From: Curvibacter sp. GWA2_63_95
Lineage (GTDB): Bacteria > Pseudomonadota > Gammaproteobacteria > Burkholderiales > Burkholderiaceae_C
Length of the DNA: 64,000 nucleotides
Direction of reading: 5' to 3'
Assembly (NCBI GenBank): GCA_001795455.1
Contig: MGPB01000014.1
Span: forward strand, 39,040 to 103,039
Made by a program: the position numbers and the translations under genes
Notes under the pieces: model-generated
What the model saw: only the letters and a program-made list of their open reading frames with translations
What the model was told of the DNA's origin: nothing
Database searches by the model: none
Shown: in pieces, positions 8,147-17,972 of the stretch
How the letters are laid out: each line of letters opens with the position of its first letter
Numbering within the stretch: the stretch's first letter is position 1

Positions 8147-8899
8147 TTAGCCACGCCCCACAAACGGCATGTTGGTGGCCATGATGGTCATGAACTGCAC
8201 GTTGGTGGACAGCGGCAGCCGGGCCATGTGCAGCACGGCGTCGGCCACTTCCTGCACGTCCATCATGGGTTCCACGGCCACCTCGCCATGGGCCTGCAGC
8301 ACGCCGGTGGCCATGCGGGCCGACAGCTCGGTGAGCGCGTTGCCAATGTCGATCTGGCCGCAGGCGATGTTGTACTTGCGGCAGTCCAGCGAGATGGATT
8401 TGGTCAGGCCGGTGATGGCGTGTTTGGTGGCGGTGTAGGGGGCAGAGTGGGGGCGCGGCGCGTGCGCGGAGATGGAGCCGTTGTTGATGATGCGCCCGCC
8501 TTGGGGCGTCTGGCTCTTCATGAGGCGGATGGCGCCTTGTGCGCACAAGAAGGAGCCCGTGAGGTTGGCGTCCACCACGGTTTGCCATTGCGCAAACGTG
8601 ATGTCTTCGATGTTGACCTTGGGCGCGCCCACACCTGCGTTGTTAAACAGCAGGTCCAGCCGGCCAAACTTGTCCTGGATGGTGGCAAACAGCTGGTCCA
8701 CCGATTCGGGCTGGCTCACGTCTGCACACACCGGGTGGGCACGGTCGGTGCCGCTGGCCTGGGCCACTGCATTCAGCGGCTCGGCCCGCCGCCCGGTCAA
8801 TACCACGCGGTAGCCCGCTTGCAGCAGCGCCAGGGCCACGGCCCGCCCAATGCCGGTGCCGGCACCGGTGACCAATGCGACGGGGGAGGTGGTGTTCAT
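8147..8899 (-). CDS. Short-chain dehydrogenase/reductase
   Basis: A 250-residue [13 protein letters not shown] near the N-terminus, LFNNAGVG around residue 88, and the catalytic Ser ([10 protein letters not shown]) with YTATKHAI. It lies tail to tail with the AraC gene, six bases apart. Specificity cannot be read from the sequence. Upstream (8900-9156) I see no further gene, only room for promoters of this gene and of the aromatic operon. Confidence 0.9.
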   Translation of the reverse strand: MNTTSPVALVTGAGTGIGRAVALALLQAGYRVVLTGRRAEPLNAVAQASGTDRAHPVCADVSQPESVDQLFATIQDKFGRLDLLFNNAGVGAPKVNIEDITFAQWQTVVDANLTGSFLCAQGAIRLMKSQTPQGGRIINNGSISAHAPRPHSAPYTATKHAITGLTKSISLDCRKYNIACGQIDIGNALTELSARMATGVLQAHGEVAVEPMMDVQEVADAVLHMARLPLSTNVQFMTIMATNMPFVGRG

Positions 8900-9156
8900 G
8901 TGGGGTCCTTTTAAAAAAATGAGGAGGTCAGTTGGGAAAGCGCTCGATAGGCATCTCGCCCCGGTGGCCTAGGTAGGCTACATGGCGGCCCGCCGCAAAA
9001 AGCCAGGATAGGGGTTTGCCACTACTGCGCCACGGCACATTCAGTCATGTATGGCATTTGCAGACAAGTCTATTCGCTGCTCTGCTTTTACGCTTCACTC
9101 CATCTGCCTTCACCACACCTTCGCAGGGTGTTGGCAGCTGATGGAGACAAAACATA

Positions 9157-10149
9157 ATGAATTCAACTTTTGCATTGGGTCGTGTTCCGGGCTACTGTGG
9201 CGTTTGCCTCCTGCCGCTGCTTGCAGGATATGCATTCGCCCAAACACCGTCAGTCACCCAGCCCGGAGGGCTGAACCTGGGTGTGACGAGCTTTTACGAT
9301 GGTTTTTCGGGTGGCCCGGGCTGGGCCTGGCAAACCACACTTCGCCATTCGGATGCCAAGAAGATGGCGGACGCAAATGGCAACGCGAGTGCCATATTCA
9401 AAGACCCCAGCATCCAAAGCGATGTCATGGTCAATCAACTCTCTTATGCATTCACACAAACGATGGGAGGATGGCGGCCCGCTTTGATGGTGATCGTTCC
9501 GGTGGTGACACTAGACACCCACTTCGGCCAGGGCCCGTCCCTGAAAAGCGGTGGTACCGGGTTGGGTGACATTTCGCTAGATGCCTCGCTGCAATCGGAG
9601 CCGGCAACCAACGCAGATGGTGGGCGCCTGTTTGTGCAGCGCTTTGCGGCATCTTTGATCCTTCCTACCGGTGAGTACAAGAAGGACGTCGATATCAACC
9701 AGGGCTCTGGGTACGCATCCTTTAACCCTTATTGGGCTGCAACGCTTTTCCCCGCACCGCGTTGGGAGATGAGCTGGCGCGCCCACTACCTCTACAACTT
9801 CAAAAACGAATCACCTGCCGCCAGTCGAGCACAACAGATCAATGGCCAAGCCGTCACTAACACGCAAGCAGGGGATGCCGCCTGGATCAACTTTGCAGCC
9901 TCCTACGCCATCACACCCGATGTGAGCCTGGGCATCAATGGCTACTACTTTGAACAACTCTCCAACAACCGCGCCAACGGTGTGGAGCTGGCAGACACGA
10001 AAGAACGTGTGCTGGGCATCGGACCCGGAATGATGTGGCGGATCAACCCAAAGCAAGCCCTGTGGTTCAACGCGTACACCGAGAGCATGGCCCGCAACCG
10101 CGCGGCTTCGAACTTGAACTTGCAAGTACGCACGGTTTTCTCCTTCTAG
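9157..10149 (+). CDS. Outer-membrane channel of the SphA / meta-pathway (Phenol_MetA_deg) type
   Basis: A 330-residue protein with a signal peptide (about residues 1-29, cleavage after AFA), beta-strand-rich body and a C-terminal phenylalanine (VRTVFSF), the hallmarks of an outer-membrane beta-barrel. The strand pattern (GLNLGVTSFY, SLILPTGEYKKD) resembles the Phenol_MetA_deg/SphA family, which lies in aromatic degradation operons and is thought to admit hydrophobic substrates. It is the first gene of the operon continuing through the MFS, ALDH and carotenoid-oxygenase-like genes. Confidence 0.8.
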   Translation: MNSTFALGRVPGYCGVCLLPLLAGYAFAQTPSVTQPGGLNLGVTSFYDGFSGGPGWAWQTTLRHSDAKKMADANGNASAIFKDPSIQSDVMVNQLSYAFTQTMGGWRPALMVIVPVVTLDTHFGQGPSLKSGGTGLGDISLDASLQSEPATNADGGRLFVQRFAASLILPTGEYKKDVDINQGSGYASFNPYWAATLFPAPRWEMSWRAHYLYNFKNESPAASRAQQINGQAVTNTQAGDAAWINFAASYAITPDVSLGINGYYFEQLSNNRANGVELADTKERVLGIGPGMMWRINPKQALWFNAYTESMARNRAASNLNLQVRTVFSF

Positions 10150-10215
10150 GCTGCCTCAACGGCTTGCGCTACGGCGGGTAGCCATAGTTGCCCGCAAACC
10201 CTCACAAAAATCATC

Positions 10216-11451
10216 ATGCAACAACACACTTTGGCAACCCCTTTAGGGGGGCAAGCTGCCTCTTCACCCCGTGAATGGCAAACCCTTGCGCTCATGGCAT
10301 TCGGCTTCGCGTTGGTGAATCTGGACCGATTCATCATGTATCCCCTGTTTCCGGTCATGGCCAGAGAGCTGGGGCTCGACTACCAGGATATCGGGCTTAT
10401 TTCAGCGGCAGTCGCTTTGACATGGGGGATTTCTTCCATGGTGTTCGGTCGCCTTTCAGACCGGCTCGGGCGACGCGGCATTCTGGTGACCGCAGTGCTG
10501 GTTTTTTCAGTGCTGTGCGGGGCAACCGGTTTGGCAATGGGCTTGGGTAGTCTGTTATTGATTCGTGCATTCATGGGAATTTTTGAGGGCGCATTTGTAC
10601 CCGTCAGCATTGCCACTGTGGTGGAGACAAGCCCAGTCAAGCGCGTGGGCAGAAACACGGGCATTCATCAGCTGATGGCCCCCCTGGTTGGCAGCGCGGT
10701 GGCACCAGTACTCGCCATCTACCTGTTGCAAGAGCTACCTTCGTGGCGCTGGGTCTTTGCTGTCACGGCGCTACCAGGCTTGCTGTGTGCATGGCTCATT
10801 TTTAGGAACCTGGCAGACGCTGAACACATCAAGCCCGGCAGGAGCGAGGTTGGCAAAGTACAAATGCCTATTCGAAAAGTTCTGGCCTACCCCAACGTTG
10901 CACTATGCAGCGCAGGTTTCAGTTTTTGGCTGGCACCGGTTGTGGTTTTTGGCGCCTTGATGCCAAGCTACCTGACCGACTTTCTCCACCTGGAGCTCAA
11001 ACACATGGGCTTGGTGATGTCGATGATGGGCGTGGGTGGCGCGGCGGGCATGCTGGTGCTGCCCACCCTCTCAGACCGCTGGGGCAGAAAAAAGCTGATG
11101 GTGGCATGCCTGACTCTGGCTATGGTGCCGACCTGGCTATTCATGCAAACAGGTGCCGATCCGTTGCGACTGTCGTTGTTGATGTTTGTGGCTACGTTCT
11201 TTTTTTCCGGAGGCATTGCCATGGTGCATTCGGTCACGGCAGACAACGTGCCTGCACAGCACATCTCCACGGCTACCGGCTTCATTGTCGGTATCGGCGA
11301 AATCGTGGGTGGCGCCATGGCGCCGGCCCTTGCCGGTGGATTGGCCAAGGCGCTTGGCATCACCGTCATCCTTCCCTTCACCCTCTGCTGCCTGGTGCTC
11401 GGCTTGATCTTTGCCGTGCTGCTGCGCAGTCCTTTGAAAGACCTGAAATGA
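10216..11451 (+). CDS. MFS transporter, probable aromatic-acid importer
   Basis: 411 residues with twelve predicted membrane helices and the MFS signature GRLSDRLGRRG in the loop between helices 2 and 3; an aspartate in the first helix (NLDRFIMYPLFP) is typical of aromatic-acid:proton symporters. It probably imports the aromatic substrate of the operon. It overlaps the following aldehyde dehydrogenase by four bases (ATGA). Confidence 0.88.
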   Translation: MQQHTLATPLGGQAASSPREWQTLALMAFGFALVNLDRFIMYPLFPVMARELGLDYQDIGLISAAVALTWGISSMVFGRLSDRLGRRGILVTAVLVFSVLCGATGLAMGLGSLLLIRAFMGIFEGAFVPVSIATVVETSPVKRVGRNTGIHQLMAPLVGSAVAPVLAIYLLQELPSWRWVFAVTALPGLLCAWLIFRNLADAEHIKPGRSEVGKVQMPIRKVLAYPNVALCSAGFSFWLAPVVVFGALMPSYLTDFLHLELKHMGLVMSMMGVGGAAGMLVLPTLSDRWGRKKLMVACLTLAMVPTWLFMQTGADPLRLSLLMFVATFFFSGGIAMVHSVTADNVPAQHISTATGFIVGIGEIVGGAMAPALAGGLAKALGITVILPFTLCCLVLGLIFAVLLRSPLKDLK

Positions 11452-12890
11452 CTATTACCCACCTCCTCATCAACGGTGAGAACGTCGCCGCACAAGACAA
11501 GCGCACTTTTGAGCGCCGCAACCCTGTCTCCGGACAGCTCGTATCGACCGGCGTATGTGCGTCGACACAAGATGCCCAGAATGCCGCCGACGCTGCAAGC
11601 CGCGCGTTTGCGCGATGGTCGGCCACCGGACCCAGTGAGCGGCGTGAACTCCTGAACAAAGCAGCGGATGCACTTGAGGCGTCAAGGGTGGGCTTTACCC
11701 AATGCATGGTGAATGAGACTGGTGCAAGTGCGCTTTGGGCGGGCTTTAATGTATCAACAGCAGTCGGCATTCTGCGTGAGGCAGCAGCTATCACCACTCA
11801 GGTTACGGGGCAGGTGATTCCGTCGGACCTGCCGGGCAACTTGGCTATGGCGTTGCGACAACCCGCAGGCGTGGTGCTGGGCATGGCACCCTGGAATGCA
11901 CCAGCCATCTTGGGCGTTCGGGCTATTGCAACCCCATTGGCTTGCGGCAACACGGTAATCCTGAAGGGGTCTGAGCTTTGCCCAGCGAGCCACCGCTTCA
12001 TCGTCGATGCGTTTGAGCAAGCTGGCTTTCCGGCGGGCGTAGTGAACTTCATCATCCACGCTCCGGAGGACGCCAGTGCCGTGGTGGAAACGATGGTTGC
12101 ACACAAAGCGGTCCGGCGGGTCAACTTCACCGGCTCCACCAGGGTCGGAAAGCTCATCAGCTTGATGTGCGCTCAGCATCTCAAACCTGCCCTGCTGGAG
12201 CTGGGCGGAAAAGCACCATTTGTGGTATTGGATGACGCGGATATCGAACAGGCGGTGGACGCAGCCGCGTTCGGCGCATTCATGCATTCGGGTCAGATTT
12301 GCATGTCCACCGAGCGTATCGTGGTAGATACGACTGTGGCAGATGAATTTTGCGAACGGCTCACCAGCAAGGCTCGTGAACTAAAGGCAAGCCCGGAGGG
12401 TTCTCCGATTGCTTCCGTCGTGGACATGGCCACTGTGGTGCGCTGCAATGCACTGATTGACGATGCCTTGGGAAAAGGTGCAAAGCTTTTGTGCGGCGGC
12501 AAGGCATCGACCACACTGATGGCGCCGACCCTGTTGGACCACGTAACCGCCGCTATGCGAATTTATAGCGAAGAGTCTTTTGGCCCGGTCAAAGCCATCG
12601 TGCGCGTCAACGGTGTGGAAGAGGCCGTCAGCTGCGCCAACGATAACGAGTACGGCCTTTCAGCGGCGGTTTTCGGACGCGACACAGCCCGCGCTTTGCG
12701 CGTCGGGCAATGCATTGAATCCGGCATATGCCATATCAACGGCCCCACTTTGCACGACGAGCCCCAGATGCACTTTGGCGGTGTCAAAAACAGCGGCATC
12801 GGCCATTTTGGCGGCCAGTCGGGTATCGATGCGTTTACCGAGTTGCGTTGGGTGACTTTGCAAACCACACAGCGCCACTACCCGTTCTAG
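11448..12890 (+). CDS. Aldehyde dehydrogenase, vanillin-dehydrogenase-like
   Basis: A 480-residue NAD(P)-dependent ALDH. Catalytic landmarks are Asn150 (PWNAP), Lys173, Glu251 (LLELGGK) and Cys285 (SGQICMSTER). The GQICMST active-site context is shared with vanillin, salicylaldehyde and benzaldehyde dehydrogenases. The start is the ATG overlapping the MFS stop; the frame is open further upstream, but that part is an out-of-frame shadow of the MFS gene. Its place before a stilbene/isoeugenol-cleaving enzyme suggests oxidation of vanillin or a related benzaldehyde to the acid. Confidence 0.9.
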   Translation: MTITHLLINGENVAAQDKRTFERRNPVSGQLVSTGVCASTQDAQNAADAASRAFARWSATGPSERRELLNKAADALEASRVGFTQCMVNETGASALWAGFNVSTAVGILREAAAITTQVTGQVIPSDLPGNLAMALRQPAGVVLGMAPWNAPAILGVRAIATPLACGNTVILKGSELCPASHRFIVDAFEQAGFPAGVVNFIIHAPEDASAVVETMVAHKAVRRVNFTGSTRVGKLISLMCAQHLKPALLELGGKAPFVVLDDADIEQAVDAAAFGAFMHSGQICMSTERIVVDTTVADEFCERLTSKARELKASPEGSPIASVVDMATVVRCNALIDDALGKGAKLLCGGKASTTLMAPTLLDHVTAAMRIYSEESFGPVKAIVRVNGVEEAVSCANDNEYGLSAAVFGRDTARALRVGQCIESGICHINGPTLHDEPQMHFGGVKNSGIGHFGGQSGIDAFTELRWVTLQTTQRHYPF

Positions 12891-12951
12891 CGCACGCAGA
12901 ACGGAATTCAGTTCTCTTACCCATCCATCACTTCAACCCATAAATAACGCC

Positions 12952-14394
12952 ATGTGGTCTACCCAAAATCCCTTTCTACAAGGCCCTTATGAACCATTGC
13001 TCAATGAGTATGTGGTTTCAGATTTGCATGTTGTAGGCACCATCCCGCCCGAGCTGAACGGTGCGCTGTACCGTACCGGGTCCAACCAACACTTTCGCCC
13101 CAACGATGTAGACCACTTCCATTGGTTTGACGGAGACGGTATGGTGCACGCCTTCCGCCTGAAAGACGGACGGGCCAGCTATTGCAACCGCTTGGTGGAA
13201 ACAGATGGTCTGAAAGTTGAGCGGGCAGCAGGATGCTCTCTGTACAACGGCATCAGCGGCCACTCTGATCTACCACAGCATCCCCTGCCGGAAGGCGCTC
13301 CGCTCATCAAATCGGTGGCGGGCATCAATGTGATTTCTCTGGCTGGCAGAGTGCTGACCATGCATGAGGTGGATTCCTTCTATTGGGACTTGGACCCGCA
13401 CACCCTGGAGACCCGTGGCAAGTTTGACTTTGGCGGTACGTTTGAGACCATGCTGACTGCCCACCCCCACACAGACCACCACGCCGGTGAAATGCTGTTT
13501 TATGCCCACGACAACGAGGCCCAAACGTTGGATTGCTTTGCGACTGATATGCAAGGGCGGGTGCTATCACGCCAACATGTAGCGCTACCCATCAAGCCAT
13601 GGATTCATGACTTTATCTTTACCGAGCATTACTACGTGTTTGTGTTCGGCCCTATTCGCATCCAACCATTTGCACCACACCTGGTGCCCATGGGCAAAAG
13701 TGCATTGAGCTTTGACAACGAAGCCACTACGCGCGTGCTGCTGGTCCATCGCCAGACCGGCGAAAGCCGCTGGCTTGAGAGCGATCTGTATCTCACCCTT
13801 GGGCACTTCTTGAACGCCCATGAGGCGGCTGACAAGATCATCATTGACGCTTCAGCGACCCGCACAGTCCAGCCCGGATTTACGGGACGTGTCGAAGACT
13901 TCTACCCATTCCCGCTGATTGACGCACCCTCCCCGTTTTCGGGTCCAGAGCTGCATCGCATCGTGGTGGATCTCTCGTCGGGCAAAGTCACCACGACTCG
14001 GATCGGAGATTTCAACGCTGAGTTTGTCCGCCCGAACGAGGCTGTGATGGGCAAGCCGCAGCGCTACGGCTATATGGCCGGCATTCATGCGCCAGGCCCA
14101 CAGACCCGCGGCTTTAACTCCATCATTAAGCATGACTACCAAACGGGCGTCAGCAGCTTTCAGCATCTGTCAAAGGGCTACGACATGATTCCGGGGGAGC
14201 CGATCTTCGTCGCCAAGCCGGGCGCAGTCGCAGAGGATGAAGGCTGGATCATGGTGGTGTGGTGGGACCCGATGCGCAACGCCAGCGAAATGGTGATTCA
14301 TGATGCCCAGGACTTTGAGGGCGAACCCACAGCGCGAGTCAAACTGGATCATCATGTTCCACTCGGCTTCCATGGCAACTGGATTGCTGACTAA
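12952..14394 (+). CDS. Carotenoid-oxygenase-family enzyme, isoeugenol monooxygenase / lignostilbene dioxygenase-like
   Basis: A 480-residue non-haem iron oxygenase of the RPE65/carotenoid cleavage family, which splits a side-chain C=C bond into carbonyls. The four iron-binding histidines are visible: His171 (TAHPHTD), His219 (PWIHDF), His285 (LGHFLNAHE) and His474 (GFHGNW). Length and histidine spacing match isoeugenol monooxygenases and lignostilbene dioxygenases (about 480 residues). An adjacent vanillin-dehydrogenase-like gene and AraC regulator repeat the known iem-vdh-iemR grouping of pseudomonads. Isoeugenol, a lignostilbene or another phenylpropene or stilbene could be the true substrate. 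Confidence 0.85.
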   Translation: MWSTQNPFLQGPYEPLLNEYVVSDLHVVGTIPPELNGALYRTGSNQHFRPNDVDHFHWFDGDGMVHAFRLKDGRASYCNRLVETDGLKVERAAGCSLYNGISGHSDLPQHPLPEGAPLIKSVAGINVISLAGRVLTMHEVDSFYWDLDPHTLETRGKFDFGGTFETMLTAHPHTDHHAGEMLFYAHDNEAQTLDCFATDMQGRVLSRQHVALPIKPWIHDFIFTEHYYVFVFGPIRIQPFAPHLVPMGKSALSFDNEATTRVLLVHRQTGESRWLESDLYLTLGHFLNAHEAADKIIIDASATRTVQPGFTGRVEDFYPFPLIDAPSPFSGPELHRIVVDLSSGKVTTTRIGDFNAEFVRPNEAVMGKPQRYGYMAGIHAPGPQTRGFNSIIKHDYQTGVSSFQHLSKGYDMIPGEPIFVAKPGAVAEDEGWIMVVWWDPMRNASEMVIHDAQDFEGEPTARVKLDHHVPLGFHGNWIAD

Positions 14395-14400
14395 GCGCGA

Positions 14401-15378
14401 TTACTGAGAGCGATACAACTTGGGAGAGACTCCCAAGTTCTTCTTGAACACCCTGCTGAAATGTGACGAGCTTGAGAAGCCCCAGGACATGGCGATTTCG
14501 GTGATGGACTGTCGCTCATTTTTGGGGTTCTTTAGCGCACTGGAACACTCAGCCACGCGGCGGTGCCAGACGTAGTCCATCGCTGACCCCAAAGGCTCAT
14601 CTGAAAACGCGCGGTGAATGCTTCTTACGGAACAACCACACCCCTGTGCAATAGATGCGGGGTTCAGATCTATATCGTCCAAATGGTGATCAATGTATTT
14701 TTTGATCCGCATGAGGTGTGTTTCGCGGTACGTATCTTTGGTCTGCCTCTCAGAAAACTCCTGCAGGGCGTCCCAAGTCAGACTTGAAATGGCGTCACCC
14801 AAGGTTCTGGACGCGTGCGGGGGCAAGCGATCGAATTGGCGGAACGCCTCTAACAGCAGGGTGTGAACGAGTCTGGAACTTCCGACCCGACCATCGCAAC
14901 TTTGGGCAGCGCCCCTATCGATCAATTCAATCAGCGACGGGTCTGAGGGCTTGGGAAGAGCAAGGATGATGTGATCGCAACCGGAAGGGTTGTGAAGGGC
15001 AAAAGGACGGCCTGTGTCGAGCACGCACCAATCGCCCGGCTCCAGTTTTCCGGAGCGCCCACTTTGTTCAAAAAATGAAATCGCTTTTTGCTGCATGACC
15101 AGCATCAGTGGGCTGGAAAGTGCGCCTGCCGGGCGACTCGCAGGCCGGATAAACCGGTGCGGCGCCGCGACCATGCGGCATAGGTGAGCACTACCCAATG
15201 CGCCGTACTCCAGGCTCCCCGTAAATGGCAAACTCCCCTCGGGCGCCCACCGTCCGGGGTCATGTTCTAACTCGGTATCAAGGTTCTGTCCCAAGTGCTT
15301 GCTGACCATTTGTTGCCACTGCGGCAGACGCTCAGTAGGGGTCAGGCCATTGATAGAAAGGTAGGCACGGTTTGTCAT
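14401..15378 (-). CDS. AraC-family regulator of the aromatic operon
   Basis: A 325-residue AraC protein with the AraC-binding-like N-terminal domain (about 60-200) seen in FeaR/NphR-type regulators, and a C-terminal double HTH (residues 225-325: LNPASIAQGCGCSVRSIHRA, then ITEIAMSWGFSSSSHFSRVF). It is convergent with the carotenoid-oxygenase-like gene, six bases apart. By context it is the likely activator of the operon at 9157-14394, comparable to IemR. The effector is presumably the aromatic substrate. Confidence 0.88.
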   Translation of the reverse strand: MTNRAYLSINGLTPTERLPQWQQMVSKHLGQNLDTELEHDPGRWAPEGSLPFTGSLEYGALGSAHLCRMVAAPHRFIRPASRPAGALSSPLMLVMQQKAISFFEQSGRSGKLEPGDWCVLDTGRPFALHNPSGCDHIILALPKPSDPSLIELIDRGAAQSCDGRVGSSRLVHTLLLEAFRQFDRLPPHASRTLGDAISSLTWDALQEFSERQTKDTYRETHLMRIKKYIDHHLDDIDLNPASIAQGCGCSVRSIHRAFSDEPLGSAMDYVWHRRVAECSSALKNPKNERQSITEIAMSWGFSSSSHFSRVFKKNLGVSPKLYRSQ

Positions 15379-15438
15379 GTGAAGGCCTTTTCCAACTTTG
15401 CTTTGGCGTGGATTTTCCGAAAAGAATGCTCGGACTTC

Positions 15439-17346
15439 TCAGCCACGCACTTTCAGAATACCGGCGAAATAAGCAGTGAGCTCTTCCCGGGCCTCGATGG
15501 GGAGGATGTGGCCGACATGCTGGTCAGGGCGAACAATAACTGTGCATCCCTTCGCTCTGTCAATGCCACGCATTGCAAAGATGTTTTCGCCTTGCACCAC
15601 GCTCGCACAAAAGACTTTTTCATAGTCGCACAGGCCGAAATGCCCAACGTTTGGACGCAACAACTCAGGCATTGCTGTGTAATCCAGTGCGCGAAATCCT
15701 TGCTGGAACACTGCGCGCACGTCGATCACGGCATCCACGTTTTCGCCCACTGCAGTGTGGCGGCAAACCGGCGATACCGGATCGCGCTGGAGCCATTCGC
15801 ACAGTGCGGCAACAGCACCATCGTGCGCGCCGGCGTCGTTGACGGGGGCAAAAATAAACAGTCGAAAGCGTGCGTCAGCATCGATGCAATGGCCCAGGTG
15901 CATGGGTTTGGCATCGGCCAGACGGACTACGGGGGCAGAATGGAATCGCTTGCCGATATCAAAACCTTGGGCGAGGTGCTGGTATGTGGGAAGGCCAGTC
16001 AAGGCACTGGATTCGTATTGGATGGTTAGGCCGCAGGTGAAAGGCAGATTATTGACAAATTCACGTGCTACGCGCGGTAAACCATCTGTTGCGTCGTCCG
16101 GCGCTTTAGAGCCAACTACACGCGCCCATTTGTGATCGAACTCCACCAGACCTTGCGCGGCGGCGCGGCGCTCCCCAGAGTAACTGTGTAGTAAGGCCGG
16201 ATCGGCGCGCCCCGTCAAAACGGAGACCAACTTCCAGCCCAAATTAAAGGTATCGCCCATAGACACATTCATGCCTTGGCCCGCTTTGGGGCTGTGGGTG
16301 TGACAGGCGTCTCCTGCCAACATCACACGGGGCGCGCAAGCAACCACCTGGTCGGCGGGAACATCGTCAAACTTGTCAGTCAGACGGTGCCCAATCTCGT
16401 AAATTGACCACCAGACGACGTCTTTCACTTCCAGCTGGAAGGGGTGGAAGATACGCTGCGCTTTTGCGATGATGTCTTCAGCACCCATACCACGGTCAGC
16501 GACACGCTCCTCTTCCCCCAAGGCATCCAGCTCCACGTAAAGCCGAACCAGATGCCCGCCCTCGCGCGGCAGCACCATCAGGATGCCCGCATCTTGCGAA
16601 CGCACGAAAGATTTCATGCGCCAGTCCGGAAAGTCGGTGGTGGCTAACAGGTCCATCACACCCCACGCATGGTGCGCTGCGTCGCCGTGCAATGCGCCAC
16701 CGATGGCCTTACGAACGCTGGAGCGCGCGCCATCGCATCCGATCACATAGTTGGCTCGAACCTTGGAAGTTTGCCCAGCGCGCTCTGGGTTGGTGTGCTC
16801 CAGCGTCACGGTAATGGGGTACTCGGTAGCGTCAGTGTCGATCACAAGGTCTAGCACCTTCATCCCGTAGTCCGGCTCCAGCCGGGTGGGTGCGTTGCGC
16901 ATGACATCCAAAAACATGTCGTGCACCCGCGCTTGGTTGAGCAGCACATGAGGCATTTCAGAGATGCCGTCGGGTACGTCCTGCACGCGGGCGACGCGGT
17001 CGAGCGATTTGTCAGCTCCGGCTGCCCAAAATGTGGTTTCGTTAATCCATACGGACTCGCGCATGACCTTTTCAGCGAAACCAAAAGCCTGAAACATCTC
17101 CATGGAGCGCACGCTGATACCGTCAGCCTGACCCTTCTCCATGCGCCCGAGCTTGGGTTCTACCAGCATGGTGTGGATCTGCGGTACTTGGGCCAGTTGG
17201 GCAGCCAGACACAGACCTGCAGGCCCGGAGCCGGCAATCAACACATCCACCGTTTCGGGGAGTGGATCTCCAGCGCGCCGGCGCCCCGGAGCCGCCGTGA
17301 AAACGTCGGGATCGCCTGGTTTGAATCCGTTCATGTGGTACTGCAT
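15439..17346 (-). CDS. mobA: 3-hydroxybenzoate 4-monooxygenase
   Basis: A 635-residue FAD hydroxylase of the phenol-hydroxylase class, converting 3-hydroxybenzoate to protocatechuate with NADPH and O2. FAD motifs are GSGPAG (39-44), GCDGARSSVR (203-212) and GDACHTHSPKAGQGMN (345-360); a C-terminal thioredoxin-like domain follows about residue 450. Similarity to Comamonas testosteroni MobA as I recall it runs the full length. His133, Lys245 and Tyr270 align with the residues reported to contact 3-hydroxybenzoate there. It has its own strong promoter in the divergent region with the MarR gene. Confidence 0.9.
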   Translation of the reverse strand: MQYHMNGFKPGDPDVFTAAPGRRRAGDPLPETVDVLIAGSGPAGLCLAAQLAQVPQIHTMLVEPKLGRMEKGQADGISVRSMEMFQAFGFAEKVMRESVWINETTFWAAGADKSLDRVARVQDVPDGISEMPHVLLNQARVHDMFLDVMRNAPTRLEPDYGMKVLDLVIDTDATEYPITVTLEHTNPERAGQTSKVRANYVIGCDGARSSVRKAIGGALHGDAAHHAWGVMDLLATTDFPDWRMKSFVRSQDAGILMVLPREGGHLVRLYVELDALGEEERVADRGMGAEDIIAKAQRIFHPFQLEVKDVVWWSIYEIGHRLTDKFDDVPADQVVACAPRVMLAGDACHTHSPKAGQGMNVSMGDTFNLGWKLVSVLTGRADPALLHSYSGERRAAAQGLVEFDHKWARVVGSKAPDDATDGLPRVAREFVNNLPFTCGLTIQYESSALTGLPTYQHLAQGFDIGKRFHSAPVVRLADAKPMHLGHCIDADARFRLFIFAPVNDAGAHDGAVAALCEWLQRDPVSPVCRHTAVGENVDAVIDVRAVFQQGFRALDYTAMPELLRPNVGHFGLCDYEKVFCASVVQGENIFAMRGIDRAKGCTVIVRPDQHVGHILPIEAREELTAYFAGILKVRG

Positions 17347-17385
17347 GGTGTCTCCTGTAAGTCGTTGATTTTGGTCAAGAAATTA

Positions 17386-17415
17386 ATATGTATGCATATA
17401 GTATTAATGCATACT
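17386..17415. promoter_or_regulatory. MarR-type operator region between mobA and its regulator
   Basis: Two adjacent near-palindromes: ATATGTATGCATAT (17386-17399) and AGTATTAATGCATACT (17400-17415). Both contain ATGCAT and resemble MarR-family operators. They overlap the mobA -10 and spacer. Confidence 0.6.
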
Positions 17416-17426
17416 AAAATTGTCAA
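17398..17426 (-). promoter_or_regulatory. mobA promoter
   Basis: On the minus strand TTGACA (plus 17421-17426) and TACTAT (plus 17398-17403) are separated by exactly 17 bp, a near-consensus sigma-70 promoter. The palindromic operator at 17400-17415 covers its spacer and -10 edge, so a bound MarR protein would block it. Confidence 0.75.
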
Positions 17427-17483
17427 GCCCGATTCATGGCGCACCGAATGCAGGAGATAGCATTGGGAAAAAAGGAGGTAAAG

Positions 17484-17906
17484 ATGGACGTAAGCAAAGT
17501 TGCCGGGCACCTGATCCGGCGGCTGCATCAGCAGTCGGTGCAGGTCTTCCAGGCACAGACACAGGCTGCGGGCTTTGACCTGACTTCTGTGCAGTTTGCC
17601 GCGCTTAACGCCATTGCCCAGCAACCCGACATCGACCAAGCCAGCTTGGCCACAACGATCAGCTTCGACCGGGCCACCATTGGGGGAGTCATAGACCGCT
17701 TGGAACGTAAAGAGCTCGTGCAGCGCGTAGTTTGCACCCAGGACCGCCGCGCAAGGCGGCTCCGTCTGACACCGCAAGGGGAGCAATTGTTGGCTGCATG
17801 TCGTCCTGTGGTGGACGCATTGCAGGCGGACATCCTGGCACCACTCTCACCCGCAGAGCGTGAAGTATTTCTAAACCTTGCCAGCCGAGCACTGGGCTTG
17901 GACTAA
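17484..17906 (+). CDS. MarR-family regulator, MobR-like
   Basis: A 140-residue MarR protein with the winged HTH DIDQASLATTISFDRATIGG, then RLERKELVQRVVCTQDRRAR and LTPQGEQLL. The start is the ATG at 17484, preceded by AAGGAGGT (17472-17479); the 16 codons upstream in the open frame are not needed. It is divergent from mobA, exactly as mobR is in Comamonas testosteroni, where MobR represses mobA and is released by 3-hydroxybenzoate. The same role is inferred here. Confidence 0.88.
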   Translation: MDVSKVAGHLIRRLHQQSVQVFQAQTQAAGFDLTSVQFAALNAIAQQPDIDQASLATTISFDRATIGGVIDRLERKELVQRVVCTQDRRARRLRLTPQGEQLLAACRPVVDALQADILAPLSPAEREVFLNLASRALGLD

Positions 17907-17972
17907 AGATCCAGTTAAACCATAGCTGCCGCCAGCTGAATCCGGGCGGGAATCACCGCCCAAAAAAATCCC

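Noticed and set aside
10905..11447. Upstream extension of the aldehyde dehydrogenase frame
   Set aside because: It runs out of frame through the MFS gene; the real start overlaps the MFS stop at 11448.
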